NCBI RefSeq assembly: GCF_028290025.1
Contig: NZ_JAQGKQ010000026.1
Span: 29,848 to 93,847 of the forward strand
Reading direction: 5' to 3'
Length of the DNA: 64,000 nucleotides
Source of the DNA: Cypionkella sp.
GTDB lineage: Bacteria; Pseudomonadota; Alphaproteobacteria; Rhodobacterales; Rhodobacteraceae
In this document: positions 1 through 8,999 of the stretch, one piece after another
How positions within the stretch are numbered: position 1 is the stretch's first letter
Layout of the letters: each line of letters starts with the position of its first letter
Position numbers and translations under genes: made by a program
Notes under the pieces: generated by a model
What the model saw: only the letters and a program-made list of their open reading frames with translations
Told to the model about the DNA's origin: nothing
Database searches by the model: none

Positions 1-1
1 C

Positions 2-1894
2 GGCTATGTCGCAGGCGTTGACACCTATTCTTCGGCGGCGGGGACGGTGATTTTGTCGATGGTTTGGGGCAATTCCCTGAAGTTGAACCGCGATCATCCG
101 TATCTGGCGGAGCTTGCTACAGATACCGAATTGCTGATTAGTTTTGGCGGATTGCCTCTGCGCAACACCGCAATCAGTCCTGGCGGTAATTCACAGCACT
201 CTGTCCGTCAGGCTTTGGAGGATGCTGCTGCGCGGGGCTGCGGATTTGTGTCGATCAGCCCGATTGCCGACGATATGGACGCGCTGCCGGGCTTGAGCAG
301 GCTTGCGCCTCGGCCCGGCACTGATGTGGCGCTGATGCTTGGGATGGCGCATCATCTGCATACGACGGGTCGGGCGGATCGAGCTTATCTTGATCGCTAC
401 ACCACTGGATATGACCGCTTCGTGGCCTATCTGACGGGCGAAACCGATGGTGTTCCTAAGACTGCCGATTGGGCGGCGGCAATCTGTGATGTGCCTGCGA
501 ATGAGATCACGGCGCTGGCCGAGCGTGCATCGAAACTGCGCACGCTGATTAATGTAACCTATTCGCTGCAACGGGCTGAGAATGGCGAGCAACCGATCTG
601 GATGGCGCTGACGCTTTCGGCGATGCTGGGGCGTTGCGGCGAGGCTGGGGCGGGGTTTTGCTATGGGCTTGGCTCGATTGGCAATATTGGCAAGCCACCG
701 CTGGAGGTACCGCTGCCGACTTTGCCACAAGGCAAGAACCGGGTCGGCGATTTCATTCCCTGCGCGCGGATCGCGGAATTACTGCTGCATCCGGGTAAAG
801 TCTATGCGTATATGGGCGAGACGCGGCACTATGCCGATATCCGGCTGGTCTATTGGGCAGGCGGCAATCCGTTTCACCATCACCAAGACCTGACCCGTCT
901 GACCGATGCGTTCGCGCGACCGGACACGATCATCGTGCATGACAGCGTTGGCACCGCCACGGCAAACCACGCGGACATCATCTTTCCGACCACAGTGACG
1001 GCAGAGCGCGAAGATATTGGGGCGGGCGGCAATGACCCTTTCCTTATCGCGATGGAGCAACTTGCTGCGCCCTATGGCGAGGCCCGCGATGATTTTGAGA
1101 TTTTCGCAGGTCTTGCCGAGCGGATTGGTTGTGGCGCTGCCTTCAGCGAAGGTCTCGACAGCAACGGTTGGTTGAAGCGGATTTATGCTGTCACGCAGCA
1201 GGCGTTGACCGCGCAAGGGCTGCTCGCACCGGATTATGGCACGTTCCGGCAAGGCATGGTTCTTTCGCTGCCTACGCGGAAAAGCGATGGCGATATCCGG
1301 CGCTTTCACAGCGATCCTGCGGCGCATCCGTTGAAAACTCCGTCGGGTCGGATCGAGATTTTCTCGGACCGCGTGGCGGCGGCTGGCCTGCCGGGGCATC
1401 CGGCTTGGATAGCGCCGCTAGCGTGGTTGGGGGCTTCGTCTGCGGCAGAGCATCCGTTTCACTTGGTGGCAAACCAACCGGCGAACAGGCTGCACAGCCA
1501 GCTGGATTTTGGCGCGACCAGTATGGACAGCAAAAATGCAGGGCGGGAAGTTGCGCGGTTGAACCCCGCCGATGCTGCAAGTTTGGGTATTTCCGACGGC
1601 GATGTGATCAGGATTTGGAATGGCCGTGGCGCGACTTTGGCATCGGCCTTGCTGTCCGATGCGATCCGCAGCGGTGTTGTGCAGTTGGCAACCGGTGCAT
1701 GGTATGCGCCGATTGATCTCGCCGGGTCGGGCAGGACTTGCGTGAACGGCAACCCGAATGCGGTGACTTCTGATATTGGCGCGTCGATTTTAAGCCAAGG
1801 CTGCGCGGGTCAGCTTTCGCTGGTTTCGATTGAGCGTCTGACCACTGAGCCGCCGCCAGTTGTGCCGCATGTGGATATCCTGCGCCGCGTCTGA
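2..1894 (+). CDS. Molybdopterin S/N-oxide reductase, BisC/TorZ-like (5' part missing)
   Basis: The reading frame is open from the first bases of the window, so the gene begins upstream and the N-terminal third, including any Tat signal or [4Fe-4S] segment, is not visible. The 630 residues present match the core and C-terminal part of the DMSO reductase family, which reduces S- or N-oxides using bis-MGD molybdenum. Visible marks are the AGVDTYSSAAGTVIL stretch near the window edge, GGNPFHHHQDL (about residue 300 of the visible part), the ATANHADIIFPTTVTAERED segment typical of cofactor binding, and a C-terminal molydopterin dinucleotide-binding domain ending in NPNAVTSDIGASILSQGCAG. That last string resembles biotin sulfoxide and TMAO reductases more than nitrate or formate enzymes. 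Substrate and cellular location cannot be decided without the N-terminus. Confidence 0.85.
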   Translation, partial: GYVAGVDTYSSAAGTVILSMVWGNSLKLNRDHPYLAELATDTELLISFGGLPLRNTAISPGGNSQHSVRQALEDAAARGCGFVSISPIADDMDALPGLSRLAPRPGTDVALMLGMAHHLHTTGRADRAYLDRYTTGYDRFVAYLTGETDGVPKTADWAAAICDVPANEITALAERASKLRTLINVTYSLQRAENGEQPIWMALTLSAMLGRCGEAGAGFCYGLGSIGNIGKPPLEVPLPTLPQGKNRVGDFIPCARIAELLLHPGKVYAYMGETRHYADIRLVYWAGGNPFHHHQDLTRLTDAFARPDTIIVHDSVGTATANHADIIFPTTVTAEREDIGAGGNDPFLIAMEQLAAPYGEARDDFEIFAGLAERIGCGAAFSEGLDSNGWLKRIYAVTQQALTAQGLLAPDYGTFRQGMVLSLPTRKSDGDIRRFHSDPAAHPLKTPSGRIEIFSDRVAAAGLPGHPAWIAPLAWLGASSAAEHPFHLVANQPANRLHSQLDFGATSMDSKNAGREVARLNPADAASLGISDGDVIRIWNGRGATLASALLSDAIRSGVVQLATGAWYAPIDLAGSGRTCVNGNPNAVTSDIGASILSQGCAGQLSLVSIERLTTEPPPVVPHVDILRRV

Positions 1895-1918
1895 TCTCGG
1901 CAAACCCCAGAACCTAGA

Positions 1919-1949
1919 GCGCGTGACTGATTACGTAGCGCAGTCGCGC
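1919..1949. terminator. Hairpin downstream of the molybdoenzyme gene
   Basis: GCGCGTGACTG (1919-1929) can pair with CAGTCGCGC (1941-1949) with one bulged T. It lies 25 nt after the stop codon. There is no clear T-run, so terminator function is only possible. Confidence 0.35.
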
Positions 1950-2101
1950 GCGGCCAAGCCCAAGCATGAATCGTGAGGCTCCGGGCGTTGGATAGGGGCT
2001 TGAAGCCCGCCCAGAGAGCCGACAGGAAAACTCGACTGTTTAGGTCGTGAAAGCGGGAAAATGCTTCCCCATCTCTACCTATCTACGAAATAGACAATAA
2101 G

Positions 2102-2116
2102 GACAGGTCGGTCTAT
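2102..2116 (+). promoter_or_regulatory. Shared 15-bp motif, copy 1
   Basis: GACAGGTCGGTCTAT matches GACAGGTCGTTCTTT at 8929-8943 at 13 of 15 positions. Both copies stand in the leader of a gene of the same putative pathway (ABC importer and SsuD-like monooxygenase). A common operator, perhaps for the TetR regulator at 12447, is an inference. Confidence 0.35.
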
Positions 2117-2419
2117 CTCTTTCCATAACGAAACCGCAGCAATCGAAACCGCTTTTTCGACGTTGGTTCCGGGGAAGATCGCCCAAGTGCGCCCGGACAC
2201 GACGAAAGCTGCATCATAGCGAAGCAAGGAACCCGGCATGACGGCATACCTCTGTATGCCATTGAAATAGCTATGTCTTTTTGTAGCCGTATCTGTGGCC
2301 GCTTTTGAAGTTTTGTCCCTATGCGGCCGCAGCGGCTTGTGGATCGCATATAACTATCGCCCCGCTCGTGCTGCTTTTTGCAGCCGTGGGCACAAAATCC
2401 AATCATCAGGAATTGTTCC

Positions 2420-4057
2420 ATGACTGACCATCTGACTTCTCTTCGACTGTCGCGCCGCAGCCTGCTTGCTGGCTCTGCCGCGCTGACCATTGCCTCGTTC
2501 AGCGGAGTTTCGGCCTTTGCGCAGGCTCCGGCAGGCGGCGATATCGTCTTCTTGATCAACTCACTGGGCGACACATGGATTCCGAACAACAGCGCGATTT
2601 CCAGTTTCCAGGGCCATATCTGGGGCCATGTCTCTGACAAGCTGGTCTATGTCGATGTTGATGGCACCCCAAGCCCGTGGCTGGCCGAAAGCTGGGAGCA
2701 AAACGACACTGCCACTGAGTTCACCCTAAAGCTGAAAAGCGGCGTGACGTTCTCGGATGCCACCCCATTGGACGCAGCGGCTGTAATCGCCAACCTTGAT
2801 ATCTGGTATGCCGGTCGCACCGATGACGGGATTAACCCGATCGGCTTGTTCCCGAAAACATATGACCACGCCGAGGCGGTCGATCCGCTGACGGTTAAAG
2901 TGGTGTTCAAAGCCCCGACCTTGGGCTTTATTCCCACACTGGGCTATCACGGATCTATTTTGATTTCGCCTAAGACACTGGCGACGCCTGCGACCGAGCA
3001 AGCTGACCTGAGCAAAACTGCAGGCAGCGGGCCTTATGTGGTCGACTCGTGGAAAGAGGGCGATTTCGTCAAGCTGATGAAGCGCGCTGATTACAACTGG
3101 GGTCCGGCGGCGGTTGGGCATACTGGTCCGGCGTTCTTGGACAGCATCACCTACAAGCTGGTGGCTGAGCAATCGTTGCGAGTGGCGGCTGTGCAAGCGG
3201 GTCAAGCCGATATCGCCTATAACGCTTCGCCCCAAGAGTTGCAGTCGCTTCAGGAAGCTGGGTTTACCGTGGCGACACCGCGCTATCTGGGCTTTGTGAA
3301 CGGCTGGGCGATCAACACCAAGCTGGCCCCGTATAACGATGTAAAAGTGCGCCAAGCCCTGCAAGTGGCGATCAATCGGCAAGAGATTATCGACACGGTT
3401 TACACGCCGGATTGGAAGCTTGCGACCTCGTTCATTCAAAGCAACGTGCCGGGGGCGACCGATCACAGTGCGCTGCTGGCCTATGATGCCGCTAAGGCGG
3501 AGGCTTTGCTGGATGAGGCAGGTTGGGTCAAAGGTGCCGATGGCATCCGAGTGAAGGATGGCGTTGAATTGCTGCTGACGCTGCATTCTAACCCGTATCT
3601 CGCGACCTCGAAATCGGTGGACGAGTTGATCGCGCAGCAACTGGGCCGGATCGGCTGGAAAGTCGAAATCCGCGCCTACGACGTGGTGACGTTTGGCGAG
3701 AAGGTCCATTGCGCGGGCGACACGATCCCTGCCTACGAAGTGACCCGCAGCTTTATCGACGCGGGCACTGTGGCGGGCATTTTGACCGACGCCAACAAAG
3801 GTGAGAACTGGTTCAACCTTGGCGAAAGCGATGCACGGATCAATGATCTTCGCGATCAGATTGCCGGAGCAGGCTCGCTGGAAGTGCGCGCACCGCTGCT
3901 GGATGAGCTGAAGGCCTATGTACTTGAGCAGGGCTACTTTATTCCCCGCACCCAGATCGTCCAGCGCATCTATGTGCAGTCGCCCGAGGTGAAAGGCGTC
4001 GTTTACAACGGCGTCGCCTACGCCAGCTACTACGCCGCGACCAAAGGCACCGCCTGA
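2420..4057 (+). CDS. Periplasmic substrate-binding protein, family 5 (DppA/OppA-like)
   Basis: This 545-residue protein is the solute-binding component of a peptide/nickel-type ABC importer. The start at 2420 is preferred because AGGAA lies 7 nt upstream and the protein then opens with a Tat-like signal (SRRSLLAGSAAL, about residues 11-22) ending near FAQAPAGG. The mature part has the family 5 layout with the WLAESWEQNDTATEFTLKLK segment near residue 80 and the typical VRQALQVAINRQEII helix near residue 310. Family 5 proteins bind oligopeptides, opines, glutathione, nickel chelates or other small molecules, so the name does not fix the substrate. It heads a tightly spaced set with two permeases and a fused ATPase, and the two flavin monooxygenases downstream suggest that the ligand is oxidised after uptake. 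Confidence 0.9.
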   Translation: MTDHLTSLRLSRRSLLAGSAALTIASFSGVSAFAQAPAGGDIVFLINSLGDTWIPNNSAISSFQGHIWGHVSDKLVYVDVDGTPSPWLAESWEQNDTATEFTLKLKSGVTFSDATPLDAAAVIANLDIWYAGRTDDGINPIGLFPKTYDHAEAVDPLTVKVVFKAPTLGFIPTLGYHGSILISPKTLATPATEQADLSKTAGSGPYVVDSWKEGDFVKLMKRADYNWGPAAVGHTGPAFLDSITYKLVAEQSLRVAAVQAGQADIAYNASPQELQSLQEAGFTVATPRYLGFVNGWAINTKLAPYNDVKVRQALQVAINRQEIIDTVYTPDWKLATSFIQSNVPGATDHSALLAYDAAKAEALLDEAGWVKGADGIRVKDGVELLLTLHSNPYLATSKSVDELIAQQLGRIGWKVEIRAYDVVTFGEKVHCAGDTIPAYEVTRSFIDAGTVAGILTDANKGENWFNLGESDARINDLRDQIAGAGSLEVRAPLLDELKAYVLEQGYFIPRTQIVQRIYVQSPEVKGVVYNGVAYASYYAATKGTA

Positions 4058-4115
4058 TCCGGCGAAACGCTGAACCGGTCTAACCAAGCCCGGTCTAACC
4101 AAGAAAGTGAATGGC

Positions 4116-5120
4116 ATGAGAAACGCCTATTTGAACTATGCGGGCAAACGCCTTCTACAGGCCGCCGTTGTGGTGCTGTTGGCTTATGTCTTCACCTTCT
4201 TGGTGGTCAGCATCCTGCCCGGTGATCCGATCACCAACGTGCTGCACGATCCACAGAACGCGTTCACCATGGCGCAGATTCAAGAGATCATCGAAGCGCA
4301 GGGGTTGAATGATCCTGTTGCCTTGCAGTTGTGGCACGCGCTGTCTGGCTTCGTTACTGGCGATCTGGGGCTGTCGATGCGCTCTAGCCGTCCGGTGGCC
4401 ACGTTGATTTCCGAGGTGCTGCCCTCGACCCTCATCCTAGCGTCGTCGGCATTGGCGGTGGCCTTGGTGCTGGCTGGGCTGATCGCTTATGGCAGCCAGT
4501 TTCTGCCCCGGCGATTTGGTCAAGGCTTTGTGCGCAGCTTGCCGTCGCTGTTTCTGTCGGTGCCTACTTTCGTGATCGGGCTGGTGCTGATCCATCTGTT
4601 CGGTTTCCAGTTGGGTCTGTTCATGGTGATTGACCCGAACAGCTTTTGGGCGACAGTGTTTGCTTCTATCGCCCTTGGCATCCCAATCTCGGCGCAGATT
4701 GCCGAGGTTCTGGTGGCAAACCTCGACAACGAATCCGCTCAAGAATATGCCGCCGTTGCCCGTGCGCGGGGGCTGCGGCAGACGCCGCTGTTCTTCCGGC
4801 ATTTCCTGAAACCCTCAGCACTGCCAGTCGTCACAGTGGTGGCGCTGATGGTGGGCGAAGTTCTCGGCGGCGCGCTGATAACTGAGACGGTTTTTGGCCG
4901 CACCGGCATCGGCAATCTCGTGCAACGGTCGGTGGTGACGCAAGACTTGCCTGTGCTGCAAGCCGTGGTGTCACTCGCCGCTATGGTCTTCGTGCTGGTC
5001 AATCTGATCGCCGATCTGGTCTATCCGCTGCTGGACCCTCGCGTGAAAATTTTGGGTGCAACTGCGGTGCGGTCAAGCGCCTCAACCTCTGACACTGCAT
5101 CCCCAACGGTGACTGTATGA
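4116..5120 (+). CDS. ABC importer permease, DppB type
   Basis: This is an inner-membrane permease subunit of 334 residues with about six membrane segments. The first (about residues 10-30) is followed by the periplasmic loop typical of DppB/GsiC proteins with LPGDP near residue 38. The cytoplasmic EAA loop is visible as EYAAVARARGLRQTPLFFRH near residue 210, where the ATPase docks. The ATG at 4116 is chosen over GTG at 4107 because AAGAAAG sits 8 nt upstream. The stop overlaps the next start by 4 nt (ATGA), which indicates translational coupling. It should form a heterodimeric channel with the following DppC-type subunit. Confidence 0.9.
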   Translation: MRNAYLNYAGKRLLQAAVVVLLAYVFTFLVVSILPGDPITNVLHDPQNAFTMAQIQEIIEAQGLNDPVALQLWHALSGFVTGDLGLSMRSSRPVATLISEVLPSTLILASSALAVALVLAGLIAYGSQFLPRRFGQGFVRSLPSLFLSVPTFVIGLVLIHLFGFQLGLFMVIDPNSFWATVFASIALGIPISAQIAEVLVANLDNESAQEYAAVARARGLRQTPLFFRHFLKPSALPVVTVVALMVGEVLGGALITETVFGRTGIGNLVQRSVVTQDLPVLQAVVSLAAMVFVLVNLIADLVYPLLDPRVKILGATAVRSSASTSDTASPTVTV

Positions 5121-5965
5121 CAATCTCCCTCGCCTCCGCCTTGTCGCGAAAACGTCTCCACGCGCCCTTCGCAGCCTTGGGAATACCGCCTAGCGTGGCC
5201 CTGGCCTTCATAATCCTCGCTTTGGTCATCGGCTGGTCACTGGTGCCCGGATTGTTCAGTGGCCACGACCCGTTTGTCGGAGTCCCGGCTGACAAATTAC
5301 AGGCACCCAGCATTGCGCATTGGTTTGGCACCGATCAACTGGGCCGCGATCTTTACGCCCGCGTCGTGCATGGCACTGCGTCGTCGGTATCCAGCGCGCT
5401 GATTGCAGTAGTGATCGGCCTGTTTGTTGGCGGGTTGATTGGCCTGCTGGCGGGGTTCCTCGGCGGCTGGGTTGACATAATTTTCGCCCGTCTGGTCGAT
5501 GTGTTGTTGGCGATCCCCAGCTTTCTGCTGGCGGTTATCGTCGTCACGGCGCTCGGCTTTGACACCATCAACGCGGCCATCGCCACCGGAGTCTCTGCCG
5601 TCGCTGTTTTCGCGCGGGTGATGCGATCAGAGGTGATCAAGACGCGTCAGGCCACGTTCGTTGAGGCTTCGTTCCTGTCGGGCGGCTCGCGCTGGCATAT
5701 TCTGCTGCGCCACGTGCTGCCAAACGCTTCGCGCTCGGTGTTGCCGCTGGCCGTGCTGCGCTTTGGTCTGTCGATCTTGGTCATCGCGGGCCTTGCGTTC
5801 CTTGGCTACGGCGACCCGCCGCCAGCTTCGGATTGGGGTCTGCTGATCTCAATCGGCAAAGATTACATGAAATGGCCTTGGCTGATCTACGCCCCCGCCA
5901 TTGCCATTATCGCCACCGTTCTCTCACTCAACAGGATCAGCCGATGGCTTCGCAAGACAGATTGA
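5117..5965 (+). CDS. ABC importer permease, DppC type
   Basis: This 282-residue permease is the partner of the preceding DppB-type protein. It has an N-terminal cytoplasmic stretch, a first membrane helix near residues 25-45, the HWFGTDQLGRDLYARVVHG motif that marks DppC proteins near residue 70, and an EAA loop around RQATFVEASFLSGGSRWHIL near residue 180. It starts within the stop of the upstream gene (ATGA at 5117). Its 3' end overlaps the ATPase start at 5944 by 22 nt, so the four importer genes are almost certainly one transcript. Confidence 0.9.
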   Translation: MTISLASALSRKRLHAPFAALGIPPSVALAFIILALVIGWSLVPGLFSGHDPFVGVPADKLQAPSIAHWFGTDQLGRDLYARVVHGTASSVSSALIAVVIGLFVGGLIGLLAGFLGGWVDIIFARLVDVLLAIPSFLLAVIVVTALGFDTINAAIATGVSAVAVFARVMRSEVIKTRQATFVEASFLSGGSRWHILLRHVLPNASRSVLPLAVLRFGLSILVIAGLAFLGYGDPPPASDWGLLISIGKDYMKWPWLIYAPAIAIIATVLSLNRISRWLRKTD

Positions 5966-7617
5966 AGACGCCGCTTCTGCGGGTTGAGGGACTTTCGGTT
6001 TCCTATGGCCCAAACCAAGTGGTGCGCGATGTAAGCTTCGAGCTTGGGCGCGGCAAAAGCCTTGCGCTGATTGGCGAGTCCGGTTCGGGCAAATCGACCA
6101 TCGCGCGCGCCGTGTTGCGCTTGCTTCCAGCACGGGGTCACGCCACCGGGCGGGTTGAGTTCGACGGGCAAGAGGTTTTGTCGCTGCCCGAGCGTCATTT
6201 CCGGTCGTTGCGCGGTCGCTCGGTCGGGTTTGTTCCGCAAGACCCCGGCAATGCGCTGAACCCGGTACGCACCATCGGCGTGCAGGCGCAAGAGGCGGCA
6301 GCATTGCTGGATGAGCCGAACCACGCTGTCCGCAAAGCACTCATTTTGGATGTGTTCGCGCAAGTCGGCTTGGACAATCCGCAGCGCGTCTATGACTCGT
6401 ATCCGCATCAGCTTTCTGGCGGCATGTTGCAACGCGTGCTGATCGGTCTGGCAGTGCTGCCGCGCCCAGCGCTGCTGGTGGCGGATGAGCCGACCTCGGC
6501 CTTGGATGTGACAATTCAGAAGCGCATCCTTGATCTGTTGTCGCAGCTTCAGGCCGATCTCGGCATCAGCCTTCTGCTGATCACCCATGACCTTGCGATT
6601 GCCGCCGAACGCACCGATGCTCTGGTGGTGTTGAAGGGTGGCGTGGTGCAGGAAGCGGGCCGCACGGCGGAAGTTTTCGCCTCGCCGAGCACCGCCTATG
6701 CGCGCAAGCTTTACGCCGATGTGCCTTCGCTGAACCCCAATCGTTATGCGGCTTTGCGTGATCCGGGTTTGAAGCGGGCTGATGACGCTGCTGCCCCGAA
6801 GATCGAGTTTTCCGGCATCACCAAAACTTTCACCGTCGATGGCCGCACGCTGACGGCGGTGGATAACGTGTCCTTCACGGTCCCCGCTGGCACCACTCAT
6901 GCGCTGGTGGGCGAGTCCGGTTCGGGCAAAACCACGGCAATCCGATTGTTGATGGGGTTGGATCAGCCCGACCAAGGCCATATCACCGTCGCGGGTTTGA
7001 CGCTTTCGGATCGCACCCCGACGACGCTGCGCGAGGCTTGGCGGCATCTGCAACTGGTCTACCAAAACCCGTTCACCTCGCTCGACCCGACGTGGAAAGT
7101 CGAAAGCCTTGTGCGCGAACCGCTGGACCGCTTCCGCATCGGCACCCCTGCCGAACGCAACGACCGCGTGCGCGAGGCTTTGGCAAGCGTGGGGCTGGCC
7201 GAACATCTACTGTCGCGTAAACCTGCCGCTTTGTCGGGGGGGCAGCGTCAAAGGGTGGCCATCGCGCGGGCTTTGGTCTTGAAGCCCGACGTCATTGTGT
7301 TGGACGAGCCTACCTCGGCTTTGGATGTTTCTGTGCAAGCCGATATCGTCGAGGTGCTGCTGTCGCTTCAAGCGAAGCTTGGCCTGACTTATGTTTTCGT
7401 CTCACACGATTTGGCGCTGGTGCGGCAGCTTGCGCACAGCGTTTCAGTGATGCACCGGGGCCGGATTGTTGAACATGGCCGCGTCGCCGACATTTTCGAT
7501 AACCCGCGTGAGGCATACACGCGGGCGCTGCTAGAGGCGATCCCCTCAGGCATTGGCGCGCGGGTGCGACCCGTGACATCGGCCCAGATTTCCACTCGCA
7601 TCGAGGAAGTAGCATGA
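5944..7617 (+). CDS. Fused double ATPase of the peptide/nickel-type ABC importer
   Basis: Two complete ATP-binding cassettes are fused in 557 residues, replacing separate DppD and DppF proteins. The first has Walker A GESGSGKST (about residue 44), signature LSGGM (157) and Walker B LLVADEPTSALD (about 180). The second has GESGSGKTT (about 323), LSGGQRQRV (about 430) and VIVLDEPTSALD (about 450). All nucleotide-binding elements appear intact. The start at ATG 5944 gives the expected N-terminus just before the first cassette and overlaps the DppC-type gene. The stop overlaps the start of the following monooxygenase by 4 nt, which links transporter and enzyme genes in expression. Confidence 0.9.
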   Translation: MASQDRLKTPLLRVEGLSVSYGPNQVVRDVSFELGRGKSLALIGESGSGKSTIARAVLRLLPARGHATGRVEFDGQEVLSLPERHFRSLRGRSVGFVPQDPGNALNPVRTIGVQAQEAAALLDEPNHAVRKALILDVFAQVGLDNPQRVYDSYPHQLSGGMLQRVLIGLAVLPRPALLVADEPTSALDVTIQKRILDLLSQLQADLGISLLLITHDLAIAAERTDALVVLKGGVVQEAGRTAEVFASPSTAYARKLYADVPSLNPNRYAALRDPGLKRADDAAAPKIEFSGITKTFTVDGRTLTAVDNVSFTVPAGTTHALVGESGSGKTTAIRLLMGLDQPDQGHITVAGLTLSDRTPTTLREAWRHLQLVYQNPFTSLDPTWKVESLVREPLDRFRIGTPAERNDRVREALASVGLAEHLLSRKPAALSGGQRQRVAIARALVLKPDVIVLDEPTSALDVSVQADIVEVLLSLQAKLGLTYVFVSHDLALVRQLAHSVSVMHRGRIVEHGRVADIFDNPREAYTRALLEAIPSGIGARVRPVTSAQISTRIEEVA

Positions 7618-8714
7618 CGATTGCCCAATCTATCAGCGCGCCCGGTGCATTGCCGGAAGGCTTCCGCCCCAAACAACGGCTCGGGTTCAACACCCGCGTG
7701 TCCTTCAACAATTGCGATGGCCCAGCGCAGGGCTTGCGCGAAGGCATCGCGTTGTATCAGGCGGCGGAGGCGTTGGGCTATCAATCCGGCTGGGCCTATC
7801 AGCGGCATTTCGACAATTATCTGTCATCACCGCTGCCGTTTTTCGCAGCCGTAGGCCAGCACACAAACCGCATCACGCTAGGCTCGGCGGTGATCCCGAT
7901 GCGCTACCAAGACCCGATCTTACTGGCCGAAGCTGCTGGCACCACGGATCTTTTGATCGGCGGGCGGCTCGAACTTGCAATCGCAACCGGGGCGACTGCC
8001 GCCTTTGACGCGGTGTTTGGCACCGTCAATACCGATGCACGCAGCGAGGCCAAGCGCAGGAAGGCGCGTTTCCTTGCAGCAATCTCGGGTGAGGTTTTGC
8101 ACCGCATTGATGGTCCGGGTCACAGTGCGACAGAGGGCAGCGAGTTGCGGGTAACGCCGCACAGCCCGACATTGCGAAACCGTATCCGCCAAGGCGCCGC
8201 GAGCGTCGGATCCGCCATTCAAGCGGCAGAGCTGGGCATCGGCCTGATTAGCGGCACTGTCCAGCATGATCAGGAGCCGGGGGAAAATTTCAGTGCATAT
8301 CAGGCCCGCATCATCGCCGCGTATCGCAGCGCATGGCGCGCAAAATGGGGAACCGAGCCACCTTCAGTGGCCGTCGCAGCCTCTATCCTGCCCGGTACCA
8401 CTGTGGAATTGCGAGACACCTATGCCGCCTATGATCTGGAACGCCGCACGCAAGGTATCGCGGCCTCACGCCCCAAAGGAGCGTTGGAACCAACGGCCCG
8501 CACCAATAACCCCGAGGGCAGCCAGATTTGCCCGGTTTATCACGGCACGCCAGATCAGGTCGTGCAGGCGGTGCTCACCGATCCCGGCCTCGCGGCTGCG
8601 GATGAGCTGGTGCTGTTCCTGCCGCCTGCTTTTAACCTAGAGCAGAACCGTCGCCTGCTTGCCGATCTTGCGCAAACGGTGGCACCAAACTTTGGTTGGA
8701 CACCCAGTCTCTGA
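7614..8714 (+). CDS. Luciferase-like (LLM class) flavin-dependent monooxygenase 1
   Basis: This 366-residue protein has the TIM-barrel bacterial-luciferase fold of two-component monooxygenases that use reduced FMN supplied by a separate reductase. Supporting segments are LGFNTRVSFN at the N-terminus, GYQSGWAYQRHFDNY near residue 58, the TNRITLGSAVIPMRYQDPIL stretch near residue 85, and LIGGRLELAIATG near residue 115. It begins inside the stop codon of the importer ATPase (ATGA at 7614). No reductase gene is present nearby, so a shared cellular FMN reductase must serve it. Members cleave C-S or C-N bonds or oxidise aldehydes; the substrate here is not readable from sequence. Confidence 0.82.
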   Translation: MTIAQSISAPGALPEGFRPKQRLGFNTRVSFNNCDGPAQGLREGIALYQAAEALGYQSGWAYQRHFDNYLSSPLPFFAAVGQHTNRITLGSAVIPMRYQDPILLAEAAGTTDLLIGGRLELAIATGATAAFDAVFGTVNTDARSEAKRRKARFLAAISGEVLHRIDGPGHSATEGSELRVTPHSPTLRNRIRQGAASVGSAIQAAELGIGLISGTVQHDQEPGENFSAYQARIIAAYRSAWRAKWGTEPPSVAVAASILPGTTVELRDTYAAYDLERRTQGIAASRPKGALEPTARTNNPEGSQICPVYHGTPDQVVQAVLTDPGLAAADELVLFLPPAFNLEQNRRLLADLAQTVAPNFGWTPSL

Positions 8715-8736
8715 GCGGTTTCGACTTTATGCCCAT

Positions 8737-8763
8737 ACGGCCTCCCAAGCGGAGGCCGTTTTG
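8737..8763 (+). terminator. Intrinsic terminator after monooxygenase 1
   Basis: ACGGCCTCC (8737-8745) and GGAGGCCGT (8751-8759) form a 9-bp stem with a CAAGC loop, followed by a short T-run. It ends the importer-monooxygenase transcript and implies a separate promoter for the next gene. Confidence 0.75.
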
Positions 8764-8928
8764 GTTTGAGTGTAGATTTTTGCATCATTGTAAGGGCTTG
8801 TGCGAGCCTGCCGAATCAAACGCCACCTCTGGCCGCGGTATCGTCGCATTTCCGCGCGCTAGAATTGTTCTTGCTGTCCGCATGTCAAATAGAGACAGCC
8901 CTTCTCCATCCGGGGTGCAGAATAGAGA

Positions 8929-8943
8929 GACAGGTCGTTCTTT
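8929..8943 (+). promoter_or_regulatory. Shared 15-bp motif, copy 2
   Basis: GACAGGTCGTTCTTT lies 57 nt before the start of monooxygenase 2 and matches the motif at 2102-2116. It is followed by TATACT (8943-8948), a possible -10 box. A related AATAGAGACAG stretch occurs about 40 nt upstream (8888). Confidence 0.35.
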
Positions 8944-8999
8944 ATACTGCTCCAAAATGCTAATCTGATCGCAGATATATAGCGACCAGAGAGGCCACC

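Larger units (their letters stand above)
1895..2419. other. Intergenic leader before the ABC importer genes
   Basis: About 525 bases hold no convincing gene. Besides the hairpin at 1919-1949 there is a sequence GACAGGTCGGTCTAT at 2102-2116, flanked by TAGAC (2091-2095) and GTCTA (2111-2115) as an inverted repeat. A nearly identical 15-mer occurs before the second monooxygenase at 8929. Further on there is only C/T-rich sequence leading to the start at 2420. Confidence 0.5.

Noticed and set aside
4107..4115. GTG start for the DppB-type permease
   Set aside because: The GTG itself lies within the AAGAAAG ribosome site that serves ATG 4116.
2726..4117. Long antisense frame opposite the substrate-binding protein gene
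   Set aside because: It mirrors the codon pattern of a clear family 5 binding protein, is Arg/Gln-rich and has no domain.
5887..7206. Long antisense frame opposite the fused ATPase gene
   Set aside because: The sense strand has two complete ATPase cassettes; the antisense product is His/Arg/Gln-rich with no homology visible.
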